From Actinomycetota bacterium (lineage in GTDB: Bacteria > Actinomycetota > Actinomycetes > Mycobacteriales > Pseudonocardiaceae): a stretch of 64,000 bases of DNA. Made by a program: the position numbers and the translations under genes. Where the stretch lies: the NCBI GenBank assembly GCA_021324675.1, contig JAJPIR010000267.1, positions 1 through 64,000 on the forward strand, given 5' to 3'. Under the pieces are notes generated by a model, which did no database searches, had not been told where the DNA came from, and saw nothing but the letters and a program-made list of their open reading frames with translations. Numbering within the stretch: the stretch's first letter is position 1; each line of letters opens with the position of its first letter. Positions 28,200-37,592 of this stretch are shown piece after piece.

Positions 28200-28886
28200 T
28201 CAACCAACGTCGATGATCAGTGCGTCGGTAAAGGTTGCCGGAGGGGGGCCGAAGATGCGGCGGCTGGTCGTGACGACCGTACGACCGAAGGCACGATTGC
28301 CGGCGGCGCCGATCGCCGCGCCGATCCCGAGCGGCGCAAGCCGGCCCACCGCCAGCATGCCCTGCCTGCGCCCGTACCGGCGCAGAAACCAGCGACCGAG
28401 GGTTTGATTGATCGCAGTGATCGAAGGCAGCGGGATGGCGTCGGGCAGCAAGTCTGCCCAGTGCTGGCCAGTCCGGCCTGCCAGTTTCTCGACCAGCATG
28501 GCCCCGTTGTCACCCAGCACGATGGCCAGCAGAAGCGTTCGGCGCCGTTCGGCGTCCGCGATCCGGATGCCGTGCACTTCCGCGACGGCCAGCGCGAACA
28601 ACGCGGTGGCTTCGAAAAACAACACCGTCTCCACACCACTGAGCGCGAAAGCAGCAACTGTTCCGACAGCCGGAGCCGCCGCGACACCACCTACAGCGGC
28701 GCCGGCACCGGTGACCGTCGCCAGATATTGCCTTTCCAGCACGGTGATGATCTGCGCAGGGGTCGCGAAGGGCCGCGAGCGACGCAGCCGCGCAACGTAG
28801 CCGGCAACCGGCGCCTGTTGGAGGCTGATGGCCTTCTCGACGGCGCGTAGCAGCGCCGCCGGCAACTCCACCTGCCTGTCACCCAT
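28200..28886 (-). CDS. EcsC-like protein
   Basis: GVETVLFFEATALFALAVAEVHGIRIADAERRRTLLLAIVLGD; RWFLRRYGRRQGMLAVGRLAPLGIGAAIGAAGNRAFGRTVV. Confidence 0.75.
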   Translation of the reverse strand: MGDRQVELPAALLRAVEKAISLQQAPVAGYVARLRRSRPFATPAQIITVLERQYLATVTGAGAAVGGVAAAPAVGTVAAFALSGVETVLFFEATALFALAVAEVHGIRIADAERRRTLLLAIVLGDNGAMLVEKLAGRTGQHWADLLPDAIPLPSITAINQTLGRWFLRRYGRRQGMLAVGRLAPLGIGAAIGAAGNRAFGRTVVTTSRRIFGPPPATFTDALIIDVG

Positions 28887-29049
28887 ACCGCACAGTATCC
28901 CGGGGCGCGGGTCACGATGCGTCCACAAGCCCGCATCGAGAGTGCCTGCACGCGGCTCCGCACCACATGCCAGCCCTAGCTGGTTCTCACCAACGTGCAC
29001 TGGAGCCAGACAGGCCTGCGGCGGGGTGAGGATCGCTAAGCTCGCTGAG

Positions 29050-29784
29050 GTGGGACCGCTGCAGGCGGCACGCCAGTTCGAACCTTTCGGGTGGTCGCAT
29101 GCCGCCGCCGTCGTGATCTTCCTCGTGGTCGCGGCGGTCCTGGTCATCGCCGGTCGCCGGTGTCGTGGCACTCCGGCCGGGCAGCGGCTCAGCAAAGCGT
29201 TAGCACTGGCGTTCGTCGCGTTCCTGATCCCCGTAGAGGTCTATTACGTGCTGCCGTGGCAGCCAGAGATCAAGTACTCGCTGCCGTTGCAACTGTGCGA
29301 TCTGGCCTCGATTGCCGCGGTATGGGCGTTGTGGTCGTACTCCTCAACCGCGTTCGCGTTGACCTACTTCTGGGGTCTGACGCTCACCGTGCAAGCATTC
29401 ATCAGCCCGGAGCTGCACGGCTTGGATTTCCCGTCGCTGCAGTTCGTCGCATTTTTCGGCGTCCACAGTCTGGCGCCGTGGGCGGCGATCTATCTGACCT
29501 GGGGGGCGGGATTGCGGCCGAGCTGGCGCAGCTATCAGGTCGCGGTGCTGGTAACCCTCGGGTGGGGCGTGGCGATGTTCGCCTTCAATCACGAGGTGGG
29601 CACCAACTACGGCTTTCTCAATACCAAGCCACTGGCAAAATCGCTGCTCGACGTGCTCGGCCCATGGCCGTGGTACCTGCTCTCCGAGCTCGCTCTCGGT
29701 GCCACAGCGTGGGCGCTGATCACCTGGCCGTGGGTACGGCAACAGCGCGTGGGCAATTCACGGACCACCGTTGACCTTAAGTAG
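29050..29784 (+). CDS. TIGR02206/YwaF-like membrane protein
   Basis: Seven-TM pattern, LPLQLCDLASIAAVWAL, YFWGLTLTVQAFISPEL; start uncertain (29026-29050). Confidence 0.85.
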   Translation: MGPLQAARQFEPFGWSHAAAVVIFLVVAAVLVIAGRRCRGTPAGQRLSKALALAFVAFLIPVEVYYVLPWQPEIKYSLPLQLCDLASIAAVWALWSYSSTAFALTYFWGLTLTVQAFISPELHGLDFPSLQFVAFFGVHSLAPWAAIYLTWGAGLRPSWRSYQVAVLVTLGWGVAMFAFNHEVGTNYGFLNTKPLAKSLLDVLGPWPWYLLSELALGATAWALITWPWVRQQRVGNSRTTVDLK

Positions 29785-29825
29785 AATGCGCGGCTACGCC
29801 GAGAAGTAGAATGCGCGGCTACGCC
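29779..29825 (+). repeat. two tandem copies of a 22-bp sequence
   Basis: AAGTAGAATGCGCGGCTACGCC at 29779-29800 and 29804-29825. Confidence 0.9.
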
Positions 29826-30023
29826 CGATCCGGATTGCTCCGTTGTGGCAGGAATGCTATCCGCAAAGCCCGCTCCAGCATAAGCCGAGGGGTAGCACTT
29901 CCGTAGCAATTCCTTTAGCGACCTGGCGGTGCGACCCCCACTATGCTGACATCAACTCATATTGTTGAACTTTGCGTAACCGGAAGTGTCACGACGGTGA
30001 CCAAAGGCGCTGATGGGCCGCAG

Positions 30024-30045
30024 GGCGGGCTATGATCAGCCCGCC
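30024..30045. terminator. GC-rich hairpin upstream of GGDEF/EAL gene
   Basis: GGCGGGCT-atgatc-AGCCCGCC perfect inverted repeat. Confidence 0.5.
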
Positions 30046-30197
30046 TGCCGGCTCAGCCACCCTGACGAGGTAATGGCATCGAGGCGGTGCTGAGTACCCT
30101 AGGCCACGGTGTACTTGATCTCCGAAAGGCGAGGCGTGTACCAGCTGACCAGCTGGGTACGGCGAGGACGAGACCTCTCGCGACCCCCGACATCATC

Positions 30198-32339
30198 ATG
30201 ACTGCCGCTGGTCCACCGCAGCCTCACCTGACCCGGGCTGAGCTGGCGTCTGCCTGGGCTGCTGCGGCGGCCCCGACGGTGCCGAAATCTGACCAACAGA
30301 CCGAGCAACTCTTCACGCAGCTGGTCACCCAGCTGGCGACGGCGGTTGCCGCGGTACCGGTCGATCACCAGGCAGCGGTGGAGGTGGCCGCCGAGCTCGC
30401 CTGCCACGGCCTGATCCAGCCACGCAACCTCGGTGCCAGCATGCAAGTCCTGGTCCAAGGACTGCCACGGTTAGCCGAGCTGCAGGACGTCGATCAGCGA
30501 GACACTGCCGTACTACACATCCTGGCCTCGCTGGCCGGCGGTTATGCCGAGTCGTACCGGCAGTGCGTTCTCAACGAGCAGGAGGCGACCACCCACGCAC
30601 TGCAGCAAGCCAAGCACGAGGCCGAGCTGGAACTGCGGATCTGCGAGACCCGGTTCCGGGAGATCTTCTTCACCTCTGCGGTGGGCATCGCGATCAGCAC
30701 CTTTGAAGGCACAGTGGTCACCGCCAACCCGGCATTTGCCGACCTGGTTCACCGCTCGCCGGTCGACGTCATCGGCGCGTCACTGCCGCAACTGCTGCAG
30801 GCCGAAGACGACAAGACGCTGTCCGAGGCCTTTCGCAGGCTGGCCAGCGGCGAGTTGACCCGCTTCCGGCACCGGCGACAGCTCACCGCAACGACCGGTG
30901 AGGTCGCCTGGACTCATATTGGGATATCGCTGTTGCGAGACGCCGACCGGGTGCCGACCCACTACCAGGTCGTCGTAGAGAACGTCACCGAGCTGCATCT
31001 GCTGCGGCAAGAGCTGTCCACCCAGGCACTGCATGACGCCCTCACCGGGTTGCCCAACGAGCAGTACCTGATGTCCCATCTTGAGAAGGTCCTCGGCACT
31101 GCCCTTCCGGCGACCATGGTGACGCTGTGCCGGGTGAACCTGGACAACTTTTCTGTCATCACTGACGGACTCGGACGGACAGCCGGCGACGAGGTGCTCC
31201 GCTCGGTCGCCCGGCGGCTCAGCGACTTGGTGGCCGGCCAGCGCGCGATGGTGGCGCGGTTGGGAGCCGATGACTTCGCGATCCTGGTCGAGGACAGCCC
31301 AGACCGGCTCGATGCCCGGGCGCTCGCCGCGAGCATCAACGACACGCTGTGCGAGCCGGTCTACCTCAACGACCGCGGGCTTGCGGTCTCCGCCGGGGTC
31401 GGCGTGGTGCACCGGCACGCTACCGGGATCTCGCCCGCTGAGCTGATGCGCGCTGCGGACGCCACCCTTCACGAGGCCAAGCGCAGCGGTGCCGGCCAGT
31501 GGGCCTGGTATGACGCGCCGGCTGATGCCCGGCAGCGATCGCGGTATCAGCTGGCCGCCGAAATGCCCGGCGCCTTCGAAAGCGGCGAAGTCAGGTCACG
31601 CTTCCAACCCATCTACGCGCTAGACAATGGGTGGATCGTGGCTCTGCAGGCGTTGGTGTACTGGGAGCGGGCAGACGGCACGATGGCCGACCACGCCGAC
31701 TGCCTTGCGCTCGCCGGACAGACTGGGCTGGGTATCGAGCTCGGACGCTGGTTGGTAGACCAGTCGTGCTCGGTGCAGCAGCTGGTGTCACGCTGCCCGA
31801 CTAGTGGATCGCCGCGGATGCGCGTCGACCTCACCGCCCGGCTGAGTCAAGATCCCGATCTCCTTGCCGTGGTGAACGACGCTCTGTCGGCCACCGGCCT
31901 GGCGCCCGGCGAGCTGTGGATCGGGGTGCCGCTGGAGGCGCTGGCGCGCGGTCACGGCGATGTCCTGGACAACGTGCGCGTACTTGCTGAGCTGGGCGCC
32001 GAGGTCGTGTTACTGGGCGCCGCAGCAAGCCTCGAGTACCTGCTGTATCTCGAAGATCTTCCGGTGGGGGCAGTGGAGATCGATCCAGGGATCGTCTCCC
32101 GGATTGCCCAGCGACCGGGAGATGATTCGGTGGTAGCCCGAGCACTGCGCGCGGCGATTCCACTGGTGCGCAGCGCCGGCGCAACACTGATCGTTCCGGG
32201 TGTGGACACCGCGGAGCAAGCGCAATGGTGGCGCGACGCCGGAGCGGACGCCGCCCGGGGCGCCCACTTCAGTCGGCCTGTGTGGCCTCAAGAGCTGGAT
32301 AACCTGCTCACCACGGCTTTCCTCAACCGTCAAGGCTAG
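30198..32339 (+). CDS. PAS-GGDEF-EAL domain protein with degenerate motifs
   Basis: PAS region FREIFFTSAVGIAISTFEGTVVTANPAFADLV; DALTGLPN; LGADDFAIL at GGDEF position; IVALQALVYW at EAL position. Confidence 0.9.
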   Translation: MTAAGPPQPHLTRAELASAWAAAAAPTVPKSDQQTEQLFTQLVTQLATAVAAVPVDHQAAVEVAAELACHGLIQPRNLGASMQVLVQGLPRLAELQDVDQRDTAVLHILASLAGGYAESYRQCVLNEQEATTHALQQAKHEAELELRICETRFREIFFTSAVGIAISTFEGTVVTANPAFADLVHRSPVDVIGASLPQLLQAEDDKTLSEAFRRLASGELTRFRHRRQLTATTGEVAWTHIGISLLRDADRVPTHYQVVVENVTELHLLRQELSTQALHDALTGLPNEQYLMSHLEKVLGTALPATMVTLCRVNLDNFSVITDGLGRTAGDEVLRSVARRLSDLVAGQRAMVARLGADDFAILVEDSPDRLDARALAASINDTLCEPVYLNDRGLAVSAGVGVVHRHATGISPAELMRAADATLHEAKRSGAGQWAWYDAPADARQRSRYQLAAEMPGAFESGEVRSRFQPIYALDNGWIVALQALVYWERADGTMADHADCLALAGQTGLGIELGRWLVDQSCSVQQLVSRCPTSGSPRMRVDLTARLSQDPDLLAVVNDALSATGLAPGELWIGVPLEALARGHGDVLDNVRVLAELGAEVVLLGAAASLEYLLYLEDLPVGAVEIDPGIVSRIAQRPGDDSVVARALRAAIPLVRSAGATLIVPGVDTAEQAQWWRDAGADAARGAHFSRPVWPQELDNLLTTAFLNRQG

Positions 32340-32365
32340 CCGCGCATTTTGCGGCACTGGTTGGT

Positions 32366-32620
32366 GTGGACGATGCGGCGCGGCTGCGTATCGCGTTCCT
32401 GTGCCAGCACGGAGGCTGCAAGCGCACGGCGGCGATCATCGAGGTGAGCCGGCGTGGGCAGCTGTATATCGATGACGACCAGGACATCATCTACCGGGTC
32501 GTCCCGGACGCCCAGGGCACGATCCGGATCACCGGTTTCCTGCCCTACACGAATTTCTCCAGCCAAGTGGCCGACCTTACAGCGACGATCCAGGCGGCCT
32601 GCGCTGTGGCGGGCCGCTGA
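32366..32620 (+). CDS. small conserved-looking hypothetical protein
   Basis: 84-aa ORF MDDAARLRIAFLCQHGGCKRTAAIIEVSRRGQLYIDDDQDIIYRVV; start uncertain. Confidence 0.45.
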   Translation: MDDAARLRIAFLCQHGGCKRTAAIIEVSRRGQLYIDDDQDIIYRVVPDAQGTIRITGFLPYTNFSSQVADLTATIQAACAVAGR

Positions 32621-32714
32621 TCAGCGCTGGGAGCCCCGCGCACTGGGTCGCCTGGGAGCAATCCATCTGCTGGCTGTGGTCCTGCACACCGCATGGGACA
32701 GTGCAGTCAACCCC

Positions 32715-32970
32715 TGGTCTATCTCATCATTGCCCTGATCAGCCTGGTGAGGTTCCTGTGTCCGCCCACCGGCTAACCGCCCGAACGCCGGCCGGACGCC
32801 GGGCAGCGCAGGATCGCTGACCCCGCACCAGGCGGCGGGTTCGGCCGTCGTCGCCGTCCAAGGACGTCACAGTACTGGTGCTGCGTCTTGAAGTCGACGC
32901 GCTGCGTAAGGCCAACCCGAGGCCTCGCTTGGACTGGGATTTGCGCGGTGACACTCAAGTAGATCTACGT
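32715..32970 (+). pseudogene. remnant of IS transposase (actinobacterial integrase-type)
   Basis: SKDVTVLVLRLEVDALRKANPRPRLDW resembles the N-terminal ...DAELLVLRHEVAVLRRxNPRPRLDWADR... of such transposases; preceded by LVYLIIALISLVRFL; interrupted by stops. Confidence 0.6.
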
Positions 32971-33252
32971 GTGACTTGATCAACGAATATGAACGCCGGG
33001 GACGTGGCGCATGATCGACAAACCAGTCGAGGTCGAGGTGCCCGTGACGGCGTTCCTGCGCAAGGTTCTGGCCGGCTGGTGGGATCCCACGAGGTGACGC
33101 AGTCCGGCAGATGAACCTTGTCGCAAGGGAGCGAACGCGCCGCTGATCGACACAGCTCGCGTGGAGCGGTCTACAGAGCTCTTGACACCCCTTCCATAGT
33201 AGAACTAGTTTCTCAATTAATAGAACAATGTTACTCAGAAGGATGCTGTGCC

Positions 33253-34746
33253 ATGAGAGAATCACGTTTGGCCAGGCCGGGATACGGGCTGGGGCGGGAT
33301 CGCCGCGCAGTGGTCATCGGCAGCGGCCTTGCCGGGCTGCTGGCGGCCCGAGTCCTGCTCGATCATTTCGATCAGGTGACGATCCTGGACCGGGACCGCT
33401 TCCCCGACGCCCCCGAGCACCGCAAGGGAGTGCCGCAGTCCTATCACGCCCACGGCCTGCTGTTGCACGGCCGCGACATCATCGAACAACTGTTTCCTGA
33501 CATCGACACCGAGCTGCGCGCCCACGGCGCCTCCCCAGCCCGCGACAGCGTCCCGTTACAGGTGGTCTGCCCCTTCGGGCCATTGCCGATCACGCCGATG
33601 CCCGACGAGTTCATCATGTACAGCCGGGTCTTGCTGGAATTTCTGCTCCGCCAACGCCTCACCCGGGACTATCCGCACCTGCAGGTGCTACCCGAAGTCG
33701 ATGCTCTCGGTCTCCTGACCGGCGCGGGCGGCCAGGTCAGCGGCGTACGGGTGCGCCATCGCAACGGCTCCGGCCCGGACACCCTCGAGTCCGATCTCGT
33801 GGTCGACGCCAGCGGCCGCGGGTCCAAAGCACCCGAGTGGCTCGCGACGCTGGGTTACGGCCCGGTCCCGGAGCAGTCCATTACCTCCGGGATCGGTTAC
33901 GCGTCACGCTTCTACGCCAAACCCGAGGGATTCCCCCGGTACTGGACCGGGGTGGTGATCAACGGACGGTCCCCGCACAACCGCCGAGCGGGCCTGATCC
34001 TCGACGTCGAACGTGGACAATGGCACGTCACCCTGGGCGGATTCGCCAACGCGGCCCCACCGCTGGATGAAACAGGGTTCCTCCAGTGGGCCCGGGATCT
34101 GCCGGACCCGACTATTTACGAGGCCATCCGCATCGCCCGCCCGCTGACCCCGATCCGCGGGTTCCGCACTCCCACCAACCGGCTACGCCATTTCGACCGC
34201 CTGCCGGGTTGGCCCACCGGTTTCGTGGTCACCGGTGACGCGGTATGCGCGTTCAACCCCATCTACGGCCAGGGCATGACGGTGGCCGCCACCGACGCCT
34301 TGGTCCTCCGGACTTGCCTGCGGCACTACGCGGCCGGCACCGAACCAGGATTCGAGCGAGCCTTCCAACGCCGACTGGCCACCAATGTCGCCATCCCCTG
34401 GTTTGTGGCCAGCATGGAAGACCTGCGCTGGCCAGGCGTCGAGCACCACGGCACCACACCGCAGCTCGGCACCACAATGGCGCGTCGCTGGATTGACCTC
34501 ATGCTGCGCGCCGCAGTACGCAACCGCCACCTGGCCGACAAATACGTAGACGTGATCATGATGAACGCGCATCCCCGAGTGTTGTTCAGCCCCGGCGTGA
34601 TCGCCCGCGTGCTCACTGTCGCGGTCTCGGGCAAGATCGGGATCCCCAGCCAGGAATTCGCGCTGCCCGACCCAGCGCTGGCGGCACTCCGCGACGCACC
34701 CACACCGTCGTCGCAGCCGGTTTCGCTGGTGCAAAGGACGCCATGA
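33253..34746 (+). CDS. FAD-dependent oxidoreductase/monooxygenase
   Basis: RRAVVIGSGLAGLLAARVLLDHFDQVTILDRDR; GDAVCAFNPIYGQGMTVAATDAL. Confidence 0.85.
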   Translation: MRESRLARPGYGLGRDRRAVVIGSGLAGLLAARVLLDHFDQVTILDRDRFPDAPEHRKGVPQSYHAHGLLLHGRDIIEQLFPDIDTELRAHGASPARDSVPLQVVCPFGPLPITPMPDEFIMYSRVLLEFLLRQRLTRDYPHLQVLPEVDALGLLTGAGGQVSGVRVRHRNGSGPDTLESDLVVDASGRGSKAPEWLATLGYGPVPEQSITSGIGYASRFYAKPEGFPRYWTGVVINGRSPHNRRAGLILDVERGQWHVTLGGFANAAPPLDETGFLQWARDLPDPTIYEAIRIARPLTPIRGFRTPTNRLRHFDRLPGWPTGFVVTGDAVCAFNPIYGQGMTVAATDALVLRTCLRHYAAGTEPGFERAFQRRLATNVAIPWFVASMEDLRWPGVEHHGTTPQLGTTMARRWIDLMLRAAVRNRHLADKYVDVIMMNAHPRVLFSPGVIARVLTVAVSGKIGIPSQEFALPDPALAALRDAPTPSSQPVSLVQRTP

Positions 34747-35444
34747 TCACAGCCACCATGGTTACATGGCCGCATGCCGTCCCCCGCTGCCCGCCTCATC
34801 CCGATCGCGTCGACACAGCTGGCACAACGGTGACCCGCCACCGCACCCCCACGCTCGAAGTCCGTGACGCGCTTCTCCGGGCCGCCCGAGCTCTACTCGA
34901 CGAACGGGGACCCGACGCACTGACCGTGCGCGACATCGCCACCCGCGCCGGCGTTGGAGTCATGGGCGTGTACAACCGCTTTGGATCCAAAGACGGCATC
35001 ATCAACGCACTGCTGCAACAAGGCTTCGACGAGCTGTCCACGGCAGTCGCGGTCACCCCAGACAGTGACGATCCACGGCGATCCATCGTCACCGGGTTGG
35101 GCCACTACCGGGCCTTTGCCTTGGCCAACGCCGCAATGTACCGGTTGATGTTCGATCACCCTCTTCCCGGCATCGAACCGTCAAATGCTGCGCGCACCGC
35201 CGCCCGCAATGCCTTCAACCGACTTGTCGACGCGGTACGACTAGGCATCGCCACCGGACACCTCCAACCTGGAGAACCCGATGAAATCGCTCAACGACTA
35301 TGGGCAGCCTGCCACGGCGCCGTCAGCCTCGAACTGCAACACATCGGCTTCGTCACCGACCACGCCACCCACTACACCGCACTGGTAAACACCATCCTCC
35401 GCGGCCTCACCACCGACCGCCCACAACGCAACCACGGCACTTAG
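34743..35444 (+). CDS. TetR/AcrR-family regulator
   Basis: LLRAARALLDERGPDALTVRDIATRAGVGVMGVYNRFGSKDGIINALL; GTG start near 34830 also possible. Confidence 0.88.
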   Translation: MITATMVTWPHAVPRCPPHPDRVDTAGTTVTRHRTPTLEVRDALLRAARALLDERGPDALTVRDIATRAGVGVMGVYNRFGSKDGIINALLQQGFDELSTAVAVTPDSDDPRRSIVTGLGHYRAFALANAAMYRLMFDHPLPGIEPSNAARTAARNAFNRLVDAVRLGIATGHLQPGEPDEIAQRLWAACHGAVSLELQHIGFVTDHATHYTALVNTILRGLTTDRPQRNHGT

Positions 35445-35713
35445 GTGGCCCCATAGCCCGCTCAGCGGTACAGCTGCCAAGTGGCCTACCGGCCGCCGAG
35501 CTTGTTTGAACCCCTGAGTGAGAAAGCGACCGGCGGCTGGCAACACCGGATCTATCACACTCGACTTACCGGTTCGCGCCAGCTCAGGACGCGCAGCGCT
35601 TCGGTCGGCAGATCCACCCCTGGACGCCGCTATGGGCGGCGTACCCCGGCAGATCGGGTAACGCCTCGCCGCGACGGCCGATAAGCCGCAGGGAGGAACG
35701 CTGAGAAGGGCTG

Positions 35714-36517
35714 GTGATGAGACCTCCATCCATTCCTCCACCACCCGACGACCGGCCGACAACTCCCCTGCCTTCCCTCGCTGTGGCGCGCCCAGCACCG
35801 GACGACCCACGATGCGCGACAGTGACTAGCACACTGCTCTACTGGCCCGCCGCCGACGGACCCACCGTCTACCGACCCGAGTCGTCCTACTCCATTACCG
35901 CCCAGCCGGTACAACCACTGCCCCCACCCCGCCGCAGGCATGCCGCACCAACTCGGCGCTGGCCGTGGGTCACCGGCGGGGCAGCTGTGCTTCTCGTCGT
36001 CATCGCCCTGACCCAGAGCCCCACAAAGAGCACCCCACCCACCATGACGATCGGTGATCCCGAGCCAACGGGCCCTGCTCTCACCCGAAGCAACACCACT
36101 CCGACCGGTACTGCGGTCCCCGCGCCAGCAACAGGCGCACCTGCCCCCGCAGTCGTCGTTCCAGCGTTGCCGCGCGCTACTCCACGCCACACGGTGGCAC
36201 GGGCAGCAACGCCGACGCCCCGGTCGGTGGTGCCCATGCCGGCAACCACGCTCGGTCCTACAGCCGTCCCAACACCGACGACCACAGCACAGCCATCGGT
36301 TCCGGCAACGGCTACCGACCCTGGCGCCAGCACGACCGAGACATCACCGGCAGCTCTGCCCACACCACTGGTCACGGCGCCACTACCAGGCACCACATCG
36401 ACCTACTACTCCAACTGCGCGGCAGCTCGCGCTGCTGGGGCCACACCGCTCTACAGGGGCGACCCCGGCTACCGTCCAGGGCTCGACCGCGACGGCGACG
36501 GTATCGCTTGCGAATGA
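35714..36517 (+). CDS. membrane-anchored Pro/Thr-rich protein with C-terminal excalibur domain
   Basis: TM VTGGAAVLLVVIALT; C-terminus YYSNCAAARAAGATPLYRGDPGYRPGLDRDGDGIACE. Confidence 0.88.
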   Translation: MMRPPSIPPPPDDRPTTPLPSLAVARPAPDDPRCATVTSTLLYWPAADGPTVYRPESSYSITAQPVQPLPPPRRRHAAPTRRWPWVTGGAAVLLVVIALTQSPTKSTPPTMTIGDPEPTGPALTRSNTTPTGTAVPAPATGAPAPAVVVPALPRATPRHTVARAATPTPRSVVPMPATTLGPTAVPTPTTTAQPSVPATATDPGASTTETSPAALPTPLVTAPLPGTTSTYYSNCAAARAAGATPLYRGDPGYRPGLDRDGDGIACE

Positions 36518-36613
36518 GAGCCCCGCCGGGGTGTCTTAGTTGGACAGTAAAGCACTCGTCCTCGCGCCAGGCGGTCATCGTCTTCGTCAGGCCGATCGCA
36601 GCGTCGTGGCCCC

Positions 36614-37396
36614 TCAGCTGCCAGGCTTGTCCGAGCGCGGCTTGCCTTTCGCGGAGTCCAGGTAGCGTTTGACCCAGCCGTCGATCACGGCGTGCTCGAC
36701 CCACAGCCGCTGGGCCAGTACGTTCTCGTCCTCGCGGTAGCGATCGATCCGCTCGAGGGCGTCGCGATGCAACTGCGCCTTGGTGACGGTGAAGGTGTCG
36801 GCGGGCGACTGTTCGGCAAGGGTGCGCGCCACGGCCTTTGCCCGGTCGAGCAACTCCCCCGCGGGCACGACCTCATCGACCAGGCCCAGTTCGAAGGCTT
36901 GCTGGGAGCGGTAGGTCTGCCCGCCCAACGCCAGCCGGCGGGCCGACCCGCCACCGACCGCGTAGCGCAAGATCTCCAGCGCAGCCCGCGGAAACGGCAC
37001 CCCGACCCGCAGTTCCGGCAGCCCGATCTCCCCCTCACCGTCGGTCATGACCCGTACGTCGGCGCAGCACGCCAGCACGCATCCACCGCCGATGGTGTGC
37101 CCGTTCACCGCCGCCACCACCGGCAACGGGCAGTTGAACACCGCCTCGAACGCCTTACCCAGCAGCAACGGCAGACGTCTGGCGTAGTCCGCGCCACCGG
37201 CCATATACCGCTTAAGATCGAGCCCGGCGCAGAACACCTGCCTATGGCCGGTGATGACCACCGACCTGGCGTGCCCGCAGGCGAGCTCACTGAACTCCAG
37301 GGCAATGGCCTCCAGCAGCTCGGCGTCTATGAGGTTCAGCCCGCCGTGGGACAGCCGCAGCACGGCGACCTTTCCGTCATCCTCGCGTGTGATCAT
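36614..37396 (-). CDS. enoyl-CoA hydratase/isomerase family protein
   Basis: VVITGHRQVFCAGLDLKRY; VVAAVNGHTIGGGCVLACCADVRVM; IGLPELRVGVPFP. Confidence 0.92.
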   Translation of the reverse strand: MITREDDGKVAVLRLSHGGLNLIDAELLEAIALEFSELACGHARSVVITGHRQVFCAGLDLKRYMAGGADYARRLPLLLGKAFEAVFNCPLPVVAAVNGHTIGGGCVLACCADVRVMTDGEGEIGLPELRVGVPFPRAALEILRYAVGGGSARRLALGGQTYRSQQAFELGLVDEVVPAGELLDRAKAVARTLAEQSPADTFTVTKAQLHRDALERIDRYREDENVLAQRLWVEHAVIDGWVKRYLDSAKGKPRSDKPGS

Positions 37397-37592
37397 GCAT
37401 GCTTGATACACCGGATTGGACACCGGACACCGGCCTGGCCAACCCGGATGCCCGCAGCAGATTCCCATGACCGTCCGATGAGGAGGTCTAGGACTTCGCG
37501 GCGATCACCGCGCTTGTGCGATGTCCAACCGCTCGCGCACCTGATGGCGCTGCGACCCGCCGACGGGTTCTTCACCATGGCCGCGCTCCGGG

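Noticed and set aside
33012-33098. Small ORF MIDKPVEVEVPVTAFLRKVLAGWWDPTR
   Set aside because: 28 residues with no start-context support; may be a fragment of a larger gene but not demonstrable here.
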